Below, one piece after another: positions 56,781-64,000 of a stretch of DNA of 64,000 nucleotides. Source of the stretch: Vibrio aestuarianus (GTDB lineage Bacteria; Pseudomonadota; Gammaproteobacteria; Enterobacterales; Vibrionaceae); the NCBI RefSeq assembly GCF_012395185.1, contig NZ_JAAZTU010000022.1, positions 1 to 64,000 of the forward strand, read 5' to 3'. A program made the translations under genes and the position numbers. Below the pieces are notes generated by a model. It did no database searches and had not been told where the DNA came from. It saw only the letters and a list, made by a program, of their open reading frames with translations. The stretch's first letter is position 1, and every line of letters begins with the position of its first letter.

Positions 56781-58208
56781 TTATGCCGGTTGCGGAATAG
56801 CTTTTAAGCTATCGTTAGGTGCGCTGATTGTCTTATACGTGTTGTAAGCCATTAGGAACATACCTGATAAGAAGATAAATCCACCAATGAATCGAACAGT
56901 ATAGAACGGGTAAGAGGCTTGTACTGACTCAACAAAGCTATACGTCAACGTGCCATCAGAGTTAACCGCGCGCCACATTAGACCTTGCATTACACCTGAG
57001 ATCCACATTGCTACGATGTAAAGAACTGTACCGATAGTAGCTAACCAGAAGTGAGCATTGATTAGACTTACCGAATACATGCGTTCTTGATTAAATAGGC
57101 GAGGGATCAAATGATAAACCGAACCGATAGAAACCATCGCAACCCAACCTAACGCACCGGAGTGAACGTGACCAATGGTCCAATCAGTGTAATGCGATAA
57201 TGCATTGACTGTCTTAATTGACATCATTGGACCTTCGAAAGTCGACATACCGTAGAAAGAGAGTGACACGATTAAAAATCGTAAAATAGGGTCATAACGG
57301 AGTTTATGCCATGCACCTGACAAGGTCATAATACCGTTGATCATCCCACCCCAAGATGGCGCAAATAGCACCAGTGACATCACCATACCCAGAGACTGAG
57401 TCCAATCCGGTAGAGCCGTGTAATGCAAATGGTGTGGACCTGCCCAGATATAGAGTGAGATTAAAGCCCAGAAGTGGACGATTGATAAACGGTATGAGTA
57501 AACAGGGCGTTCAGCTTGCTTAGGTACGAAATAGTACATCATACCTAGGAAACCAGCCGTCAGTAGGAAACCTACTGCGTTGTGGCCGTACCACCACTGG
57601 ACCATTGCATCCACCGCACCTGAATAAATCGAATATGATTTACCCATAGAGACAGGAATAGCCATGCTATTTACAATATGCAAAACAGCAACAGTGAGGA
57701 TAAAGGCACCGAAGAACCAGTTTGCAACATAGATGTGAGAAGTCTTACGCTTGACTAATGTTCCAAAGAACACGATAGCATAAGAAACCCATACTAGTGC
57801 AATGGCAATATCAATAGGCCACTCTAATTCAGCATATTCCTTGCCCGAGGTATACCCAAGAGGCAATGTTATCGCTGCAGATACAATGATTGCTTGCCAT
57901 CCCCAGAAGGTAAATGGAACAAGAGGACCACCAAATAAACGAGTTTGACAGGTACGCTGAACAACATAATAAGATGTTGCAAATAGGGCACTTGTACCAA
58001 ACGCAAAAATAACCGCATTAGTATGCAGAGGACGTAAGCGACTGTACGTCAACCACGGCGTATCAAAGTTTAGCTGTGGCCAAACTAATTGAGCGGCAAT
58101 CAAAACACCAACAGCCATACCAACAATTCCCCAGAGAATAGTCACTAGGGTAAACTGACGGACGACTGTATAGTTATAGTTTTGTTCAAGCTGCTTTTCT
58201 TGGCTCAT
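56781..58208 (-). CDS. ccoN: cbb3 cytochrome c oxidase catalytic subunit CcoN
   Basis: The 475-residue subunit has twelve membrane helices and the heme-copper ligands, including the region [22 protein letters not shown] and [14 protein letters not shown]. It reduces O2 with high affinity. I start at ATG 58208, which has GGAAG at good spacing; ATG 58214 is too close to that site. The upstream region has only an FNR half-site (see rejected items). Confidence 0.95.
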   Translation of the reverse strand: MSQEKQLEQNYNYTVVRQFTLVTILWGIVGMAVGVLIAAQLVWPQLNFDTPWLTYSRLRPLHTNAVIFAFGTSALFATSYYVVQRTCQTRLFGGPLVPFTFWGWQAIIVSAAITLPLGYTSGKEYAELEWPIDIAIALVWVSYAIVFFGTLVKRKTSHIYVANWFFGAFILTVAVLHIVNSMAIPVSMGKSYSIYSGAVDAMVQWWYGHNAVGFLLTAGFLGMMYYFVPKQAERPVYSYRLSIVHFWALISLYIWAGPHHLHYTALPDWTQSLGMVMSLVLFAPSWGGMINGIMTLSGAWHKLRYDPILRFLIVSLSFYGMSTFEGPMMSIKTVNALSHYTDWTIGHVHSGALGWVAMVSIGSVYHLIPRLFNQERMYSVSLINAHFWLATIGTVLYIVAMWISGVMQGLMWRAVNSDGTLTYSFVESVQASYPFYTVRFIGGFIFLSGMFLMAYNTYKTISAPNDSLKAIPQPA

Positions 58209-58466
58209 TTGCATGCTTCCAATTTCTAATTAACTACACTTTACTTCCAACACGACACTTGTCGTAATGCCCCCCAAATCCACAATAGAAATAGAGTTTT
58301 ATCAAAACGTTATTAACTATTGCTGACTTTAAAAAAAAGTGGCATTTTCAACACGCAACTATACTGCAATTAACAATTCAATGACAGAGTAGTAACCTTA
58401 CGGTTGGTCTGGATTAGCTCTTTTATTTCAAAACTTTGAAGTTTGTTACACGAGGAACACACAATA

Positions 58467-58796
58467 ATGGCTGCAGAAAAGCTTACAAAACACAGGCTTG
58501 CTCAAATAACCATCACACTAATTATTCTTGTGGGCGCCTTCATATGGCGTACTCTTTCCTATAACAATCTCGAACAAAAAACTTGCAACCCACACCCCAA
58601 TTGTTCCGTATTTGTAAATGGTGAGAAAATTACCATCGTAAAAAGTGCTGACAACCCATTGCAGCTTGTTTTGTCGCCGTTTTCATCTGAGGTTTATATA
58701 CAAACAAATGGCATAATTACGCACAATGCTGACTATTGGCTAATTCAACCAAACTCGTTAAATAGTCCCATCAAATTCAGCATAATCGAAAAGTAA
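58467..58796 (+). CDS. Small membrane-anchored protein divergent from ccoN
   Basis: The 109-residue protein has one N-terminal membrane helix (about 12-32) and a small extracytoplasmic beta-rich domain with two Cys (KTCNPHPNCSVFVNGE) likely to form a disulfide. The start at ATG 58467 has GAGGA upstream. It lies between ccoN and the vpsV-like gene, a position I recall being conserved in Vibrio. The function is unknown; a cbb3-related envelope role is only a guess from position. Confidence 0.65.
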   Translation: MAAEKLTKHRLAQITITLIILVGAFIWRTLSYNNLEQKTCNPHPNCSVFVNGEKITIVKSADNPLQLVLSPFSSEVYIQTNGIITHNADYWLIQPNSLNSPIKFSIIEK

Positions 58797-58922
58797 ATGT
58801 AGTTTTCTTGTAATAAAACGAATGGAATACGAGACAAGCATTAAAGAGTTCAACTTATCATTTTATACAAATCTCAATATAAAGTATAAATAGCTCAGGA
58901 CAGGACTACATACATATGCAGT

Positions 58923-60110
58923 ATGCGGCTTATTACCAAAACAACTCAAAAAACAGATCCTCTTCAAGCAATTGAAGAATTATTATTATCTGTAGAAAAA
59001 GATAACTTATCGAGTATCGTTTGTTACTACACAGAAGATTACTCAGCCAACCTTTTGTCATCAGAATTTGCGAAACATCTACCTCAAACTCCAATTATTG
59101 GATGCACTTCCTGCCGAGGAGTCATGACAGAGTATGGCTTCATTGAGGGGCCTGTGATTGGCGTGATATTAATTTACGATAGTAGTTTTAGCGCATTTGG
59201 TACTAGTTTTGCCGATTTGGCAAATCCGAAAGATATCAAAACTACAGTCAACCAAGTATTAGATCACGCGTTGGTTAATGCCAACCGAATAGGCGAGGTT
59301 CCTAGTTTAATTGTTTTGCATTCAACACCTGGGCATGAAGAACGTTTAATTCAATCTATTGACAATAAATTCGGAACACAGATCCCCATTATTGGTGGCT
59401 CAGCCGCAGATAATCAGATTGAAGGGAATTGGTCTATTTTCACTGAGGCTGGCGCAACGAAAGATGGCTTTGCCGTTCAGCTTTTCTTTCCGTCAAAGCC
59501 TTTAAACACAGGCTTTAGTGCCGGTTATTCACCAACCGAGTTTTCTGGAATAGTGACTAAGGCTAGTGGGCGTTACATTTTAGAAATAGACAACGAACCT
59601 GCTAAAAGACTATATAAAGAGTGGGTTAGTGATCATTCTAGCGTGAACATATGCGAGCAGTACATTTTTGAACATGTAACACGTTTTCCATTGGGTCGGA
59701 TTGCTGGCAGCTTGTACCAACAGCCTTACTACAAACTATCGCATCCAGTTAGGATGACTAGAAGTGGCGCATTAGAGCTTTTTACGGATATTACGGAAGG
59801 TGATGAAGTTACATTAATGACCGGTTCAAGAGATCAGCTTATTACTCGAGCCTCAAGAGTTTTCAAGCAAGTAAATACCAGGAACTATCACGATACTGCT
59901 ATTTTAGGTGCCATTGCGATTTTTTGCGCAGGTTCAATGCTTACTCTCGGATCTGATATCACTAAAGTTCATGAGCAAATCAAAGCACAAATTGGTGACT
60001 ATCCTTTTATTTGCCCATTTACTTTTGGTGAACAAGGAAGATTCATTGGTGGTGAAAATGCGCATGGAAACTTGATGATTTCATCGGTCATATTTTACGA
60101 CTTGGAGTGA
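58923..60110 (+). CDS. FIST-domain sensor protein, NosP/VpsV-like
   Basis: The 395-residue soluble protein has FIST N-terminal and C-terminal domains (IIGCTSCRGVMTEYGFIEGPVIGVILI; VNICEQYIFEHVTRFPLGRIAGSLY). FIST proteins next to hybrid kinases include V. cholerae VpsV, and the NosP group that binds heme and senses nitric oxide. The gene overlaps or abuts the kinase at its end. Heme or NO binding here is inferred from family and neighbour. Nitric oxide sensing beside the microaerobic cbb3 oxidase genes would be coherent. Confidence 0.82.
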   Translation: MRLITKTTQKTDPLQAIEELLLSVEKDNLSSIVCYYTEDYSANLLSSEFAKHLPQTPIIGCTSCRGVMTEYGFIEGPVIGVILIYDSSFSAFGTSFADLANPKDIKTTVNQVLDHALVNANRIGEVPSLIVLHSTPGHEERLIQSIDNKFGTQIPIIGGSAADNQIEGNWSIFTEAGATKDGFAVQLFFPSKPLNTGFSAGYSPTEFSGIVTKASGRYILEIDNEPAKRLYKEWVSDHSSVNICEQYIFEHVTRFPLGRIAGSLYQQPYYKLSHPVRMTRSGALELFTDITEGDEVTLMTGSRDQLITRASRVFKQVNTRNYHDTAILGAIAIFCAGSMLTLGSDITKVHEQIKAQIGDYPFICPFTFGEQGRFIGGENAHGNLMISSVIFYDLE

Positions 60111-60112
60111 AG

Positions 60113-61834
60113 ATGAGCACTACATTGCTTGAGCAACTCAATGAAACTTTACTTGAATTGCAACAGAGCCAAGAGCGAGAACAAATACTCGCTGAAGAGA
60201 ACAAAGTCATTCTTGCTTCACTTTCTGCATTCAGTAAAGCTGAGAATAAGTATCAAATTTTTGAAGAGCTGCAAAAAGTTCTGAGCCACTACATCGATTA
60301 CGATGACTTTATCGTCATATCAAAAAGTAAAGATTCGAATCAATTTATTACGTTACTTTCCTCTAATCCTCTGTTTATGCAAAAGCAATGGCTCAATGGG
60401 GTTAAGTTCCAAAGGGTTTTAAACGGTGAGTGCATTATATTATTTGAACCCAATCAACAAGACGAATTTCAGAGCCTAGCCCCTAAGCTAAAAAATCAAA
60501 TTCAGTCAGCATTGATCACAGGTATACAAGCGCAAACTAGTGACTCAGTAATGCTACTATTAGGTGCTCAAAAAGGGCAATTTAGCTTAGAAAAAAAAGC
60601 CACATTAATGAGGTTTAGACCTTTATTAGAAAGGGCGATTAGTGATATTGAGCATAAAGATGGACTGCAGAAACTGGTTGAATTAAAAACACGAGAGTTA
60701 TCTATTGCTCAACAATTGGCAGAACAGGCTAATCAATCAAAATCGCAATTTTTAGCAATGATGAGTCATGAGCTTCGTACACCACTTAATTCCGTTCTAG
60801 GACTTATCGACATCCTTCGCGATGACTGCGCGACCAAACATGTAGAACTGCTGGGACAAATGGAAAGCTCGGCCGAGCTATTACTCGTCATCATCAATGA
60901 TATTTTAGACTTAAGCAAGATAGAAGCTGGTCATTTCGAGTTACAACGTAACTGGCAATTAATTGGCGACAAGTTAACTAGCACGATGAATTACCATAGA
61001 AATGCAGCACTAAACAAAAATATTGAATTTCATGTATCAAGTAAAGTCTGCCACCGACATCAATACCTTATAGATACAGTCAGGCTCTCACAAATTTTAT
61101 TCAACGTGGTTGGTAATGCCATCAAGTTTACTCATAGCGGCGGTGTAAACGTACACCTGAAAACCACCAAAAATCATACTTTACAAATTATTGTAACCGA
61201 CACGGGGATTGGTATTGATCAAAGCCGCCAAGAGCTTCTTTTCTCGCCATTCATTCAAGCTGATAGTTCAATCACAAGAAATTATGGTGGTACTGGGCTT
61301 GGGCTTGCAATAACCAAACATTTAGTTGAACTCATGGGCGGCAAGATAACCGTCAGCAGCGCCATTGGCCAAGGAAGCACTTTTTCAATCTCGATTCCGT
61401 TGGAAGCAAAGTCTATAGAAGAGCAGAAAGCCACCTTACCAATAAAAGATTACCGAAGCTCAAATCAAAAGACATCGCATATCTTAGTTGTTGAAGATAC
61501 GAAAACAAACCAGATGGTAATCAAACTATTGCTAGAAAGGATGAGTTACAAGGTAACAATAGTCAATAATGGGCAAGAAGCCGTCGAGTATGTTAGAGAG
61601 CATAGCTGCACGATTGATTTAATATTAATGGATATATCGATGCCAGTAATGGATGGCCTTGCTGCGACAATCAAAATCAGACAACAGCAGGTTCAAGTAC
61701 CAATCATCGCACTGACGGCACACGCAATGGCACAAGACAAAGAGCAATGTTTACAAGCCGGAATGAATGATTTTGTTGCGAAACCAATACGCAGTAAAGA
61801 GATTCAAAAAGTGTTGTGTGCGTATCTGACATAG
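60113..61834 (+). CDS. Hybrid histidine kinase, VpsS/NahK-like
   Basis: The 573-residue cytoplasmic hybrid kinase has an N-terminal coiled coil and GAF-like region, the phospho-acceptor His219 in MMSHELRTPLNSVLG, an ATPase domain (NAIKFTHSGG, DTGIGI, GGTGLGLAI) and a C-terminal receiver with Asp507 in LMDISMP. No transmembrane segment is seen, so its partner FIST protein is likely the sensor. VpsS in V. cholerae feeds biofilm signalling. The start at ATG 60113 follows GGAGTGAAG, three bases after the stop of the previous gene. Confidence 0.85.
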   Translation: MSTTLLEQLNETLLELQQSQEREQILAEENKVILASLSAFSKAENKYQIFEELQKVLSHYIDYDDFIVISKSKDSNQFITLLSSNPLFMQKQWLNGVKFQRVLNGECIILFEPNQQDEFQSLAPKLKNQIQSALITGIQAQTSDSVMLLLGAQKGQFSLEKKATLMRFRPLLERAISDIEHKDGLQKLVELKTRELSIAQQLAEQANQSKSQFLAMMSHELRTPLNSVLGLIDILRDDCATKHVELLGQMESSAELLLVIINDILDLSKIEAGHFELQRNWQLIGDKLTSTMNYHRNAALNKNIEFHVSSKVCHRHQYLIDTVRLSQILFNVVGNAIKFTHSGGVNVHLKTTKNHTLQIIVTDTGIGIDQSRQELLFSPFIQADSSITRNYGGTGLGLAITKHLVELMGGKITVSSAIGQGSTFSISIPLEAKSIEEQKATLPIKDYRSSNQKTSHILVVEDTKTNQMVIKLLLERMSYKVTIVNNGQEAVEYVREHSCTIDLILMDISMPVMDGLAATIKIRQQQVQVPIIALTAHAMAQDKEQCLQAGMNDFVAKPIRSKEIQKVLCAYLT

Positions 61835-61835
61835 T

Positions 61836-61878
61836 CTAATAACCATATAGTTAAAAACTGTAACTATATGGTTATTAG
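61836..61878. terminator. Very long perfect stem-loop after the vpsS-like gene
   Basis: CTAATAACCATATAGTTA (61836-61853) pairs perfectly over 18 bases with 61861-61878 around a 7-base loop, followed by GCATTTTATGG. It begins 2 bases after the stop codon. The rest of the 317-base gap to the DUF3634 gene is AT-rich and shows no gene or other clear site. Confidence 0.7.
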
Positions 61879-62151
61879 GCATTTTATGGTAAATAACAGT
61901 TATGTTTAATAGAAAAAGAGAGGACACCGAAGGGGTAATAAAGACACGTATATTGAATCCAATACATACATATTTAACATAATATACATAATACGCACTT
62001 TTGTTGTAGGTGCAATTTTGTAATGTCACTTTTTAGCAAAGTTAAAATGTCTCTTTTTTTGGTTCTAACGTCGTTTGCGTCGTGCCGACACATCTGAGAT
62101 CCTTATTTGAGTGAACGTCAAATGCAGCGACTAATGAACCGCCTACATTAA

Positions 62152-62475
62152 TTAATGTGATTTCTTCGTCCGTGACTCTTTACTACTAAATCCTTGATGA
62201 GGAAAAACATTGCGGATACGTTGCTGAATTTTCTTTGGCACTTGCTTTGAAAAAACAAGCTTCATACCGGTGCGCTGTTGATACACCTTCAACTCACCAT
62301 CAAATGCAGTGACATCACCGATCTCAGAAACATTATGTTTAAAACTTGGAGGAAAATGACCTTTTGACTGGATAATAGCTCCATCTTTAAATTTCACCTT
62401 AAGTACTGGTCTATCTACAGCGACCAACCAAAAGATAACAACGGCAGCAATAATAATCACATACAACATATTCAT
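62152..62475 (-). CDS. DUF3634 family small membrane protein
   Basis: The 107-residue protein has one N-terminal membrane helix (MLYVIIIAAVVIFWLVAV) and a basic cytoplasmic or periplasmic domain, matching DUF3634. It follows matP by 3 bases, so they share a transcript. Function unknown. Confidence 0.8.
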   Translation of the reverse strand: MNMLYVIIIAAVVIFWLVAVDRPVLKVKFKDGAIIQSKGHFPPSFKHNVSEIGDVTAFDGELKVYQQRTGMKLVFSKQVPKKIQQRIRNVFPHQGFSSKESRTKKSH

Positions 62476-62478
62476 TCC

Positions 62479-62928
62479 TTATTCAGACAACAACTTACTT
62501 AAGTCTTCTTTCAAACTAGTAACAGTTCTGCTTGCTTTTTCGCTGCGTGAGGCTTCGCTGAGCAGATACTCGATAGCATCAGATAATGTACAGCCTAGCT
62601 CATTTGCGCGGTAAGAAAGCTTCTCCCAGACACGATAATCAAGATCGATGGATTTTTTTCTTGTGTGTAGTTGCTCGGCATTAAAATGACGTTTTCGCTT
62701 CGCTCTGATCGCTTGTTTAAGCTTGTTATCAAGCTCTAGAGCCATGTGTTGCTCTATCCATTTCAATACTAAGGTTGGTTCGTGCTCAATCTGTTGTAAT
62801 TGTTCAATCGCAACCTTGGCTTCACTTTTATCTATATAGCGAGTAATGGCATCACCATCTTTCCACTTTTTTATTAAGTACTGCCACTTCCAACCAGATT
62901 CCAAGTTTTCGAGCTGCTGATATTTCAT
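62479..62928 (-). CDS. matP: Macrodomain Ter protein MatP
   Basis: The 149-residue protein matches MatP from MKYQQLENLESGWKW to the C-terminal coiled coil, with the DNA-binding region RKRRHFNAEQLHTRKKSIDL. MatP binds matS sites and organises the terminus region of the chromosome. I start at ATG 62928; three extra upstream codons begin at 62940. Its place next to the Lon-like gene is the same as in E. coli. Confidence 0.92.
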   Translation of the reverse strand: MKYQQLENLESGWKWQYLIKKWKDGDAITRYIDKSEAKVAIEQLQQIEHEPTLVLKWIEQHMALELDNKLKQAIRAKRKRHFNAEQLHTRKKSIDLDYRVWEKLSYRANELGCTLSDAIEYLLSEASRSEKASRTVTSLKEDLSKLLSE

Positions 62929-63090
62929 GTCATCATCCATTCAAAGTTAGGGTGACAGCGTAACCCAGGCTTTCAAATTGTTCAATTTTTGGATGCAAAA
63001 AAGAGAACAAGATCAATCATAATAATGATGCTGTTAGACACTACGCTTTTTCTATATAATCTGGCTTCTTTTAATCAATATTGTATTTCA

Positions 63091-64000
63091 ATGACTCAAA
63101 ATATCTGGCGTTCTGTCACACCTCAGTATGATCAATTTAATTCACAACTAGCCCAATACCCTAGTCTTCTCCCCTTAGATTTATTTGAAACACAACCAAG
63201 ACTAACGAGTGCTATTGCGCAGTTTGTGCAACTTAAAGGCTTCACTCGCATGATGCTGATCAATGCGCCAGATAACTCAATTTATCGCCACTTAGTAGGC
63301 AATAAAATTCAATCGCTAAAACAATCGGCTCCAGTAATCAGTACGGAATCTATTGATATCAAGACAATTTTCGGCCAATTTAAAGCTGAAGATGGCCATA
63401 TTATTAATGAAGTTCCAGGGTTACTCGATAAAGCTGATGGTGGTTTTTTACTGGTTTCTGCAAACTTATTACTGGCGAATCCTACTTGTTGGCCAATGCT
63501 GAAAGCGGCGGTTCTAGGAGAGTATGTCAGCCCAATAAACTGTGATCCTAAATCCCCTATTCAATCTCCCATAACAAAAGCCTACGACATTAAACTTGTC
63601 ATTCTCGGAGATCGTAATCAATTAGGTGATGTCGATTATATGGATGCTGATATCCACTCTAGTTTGTGCTTTTATAGCGAATTGGAGTTAGATCTGAAGA
63701 TTGATGAGCAAACGATTTCTATTTATTTAGCCTACTTACGTTGGATATCAGAAACTTATGGTTTACCGGCATTAACAGAAAATGCGATCACCACGCTAAT
63801 GACCGCAGGAGCCCGTTTTACTGAAGACCAACATTATGCACCTTTATGTGTTATGTGGCATCGCGCTCTACTTGAAGAAGCGGCCCTAGAATCTAATTTT
63901 AAAACAATCGCTGATGAACATATTGAACTCGCTCTTGATAAACGATACTTCCGTGAATCCTATCTGCCACAACGTGCGCTTGACGACATTATTGACGGAC
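63091..64000 (+). CDS. Lon-like (LonH/YcbZ-type) protease, 5' part
   Basis: The reading frame from ATG 63091 runs to the window edge with no stop and encodes the first 303 residues. It resembles the N-terminal and AAA-like part of the YcbZ/LonH family (VTPQYDQFNSQLAQYPSLLPLDLFETQPR; LLDKADGGFLLVSANLLLANP). It lacks a clear Walker A Lys in the part seen, as expected for this group. The divergent position from matP agrees with the E. coli order. The protease domain lies beyond the window. Confidence 0.85.
   Translation, partial: MTQNIWRSVTPQYDQFNSQLAQYPSLLPLDLFETQPRLTSAIAQFVQLKGFTRMMLINAPDNSIYRHLVGNKIQSLKQSAPVISTESIDIKTIFGQFKAEDGHIINEVPGLLDKADGGFLLVSANLLLANPTCWPMLKAAVLGEYVSPINCDPKSPIQSPITKAYDIKLVILGDRNQLGDVDYMDADIHSSLCFYSELELDLKIDEQTISIYLAYLRWISETYGLPALTENAITTLMTAGARFTEDQHYAPLCVMWHRALLEEAALESNFKTIADEHIELALDKRYFRESYLPQRALDDIIDG

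Noticed and set aside
58301..58305. FNR site upstream of ccoN
   Set aside because: Only one half-site (TTGAT on the minus strand) is present; the other half reads CTCTA, so no FNR box is called.
61751..62029. 92-residue minus-strand frame across the end of the vpsS-like gene
   Set aside because: It overlaps a well-supported kinase gene and the long hairpin, and its sequence has no features of a real protein.

Overview
The window is ordinary core chromosome of a gammaproteobacterium in the Vibrionaceae, most likely a Vibrio. The evidence is the Vibrio-typical small families (DUF3802, DUF2960, DUF2987, DUF3634), a potA-potB-potC-potD2-potD1 operon, an fnr-uspE-ttcA block beside ccoNOQP, a vpsV/vpsS-like pair beside ccoN, matP beside a Lon-like gene, and two copies of the short Vibrio intergenic repeat beginning TATACCCAAAC. 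It is moderately AT-rich. I saw no tRNA, rRNA, CRISPR array, insertion sequence or prophage. The species cannot be named from this sequence alone.

Layout. 1-6.3 kb: housekeeping genes (NlpC/P60 lipoprotein, chemoreceptor, sterol-desaturase-like enzyme, DTW protein, nagK). 6.3-14.7 kb: a tungstate/molybdopterin block, tupA-tupB-tupC-mobA-mobB/moeA, divergent from a sigma-54 response regulator and its sensor kinase. 14.7-22.9 kb: uhpA-uhpB-uhpC followed by an ABC transporter that resembles the sugar-phosphate importer AfuABC more than an iron importer. 23-26.3 kb: an MscS-like channel coupled to a membrane protein whose ATPase domain looks degenerate. 26.5-28.2 kb: ABC-F protein YbiT. 28.3-38 kb: formate dehydrogenase locus (fdhD, DUF3305/DUF3306 pair, ferredoxin-like protein, TorD-like chaperone, small Tat protein, fdhABC, small membrane protein). 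38.3-40.4 kb: amtB and cobB. 40.5-45.6 kb: polyamine uptake operon. 45.9-48.1 kb: membrane protein, bax-like and DUF2987 genes. 48.2-58.2 kb: ttcA, uspE, fnr, and the cbb3 oxidase structural (ccoNOQP) and assembly (ccoHIS plus a TauE/SafE-like protein) genes. 58.4-61.8 kb: a small membrane protein and the NosP/VpsV-VpsS signalling pair. 62.1-64 kb: DUF3634, matP and a truncated Lon-like gene.

The most interesting signal is regulatory. Sites of the form TGG-N8-TTGCT (GG-N10-GC spacing, as for sigma-54) lie upstream of tupA, fdhD, the DUF3305 gene and the ferredoxin-fdhABC operon. A nearly identical 20-bp element built on the palindrome GACAAAATGTC lies about 100 bp upstream of the predicted start sites of both tupA and the fdh operon. 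Together with the sigma-54 activator and kinase encoded next to tupA, this suggests one undescribed regulon that coordinates tungstate uptake, cofactor assembly and formate dehydrogenase synthesis. This is inference from sequence and needs experimental proof.
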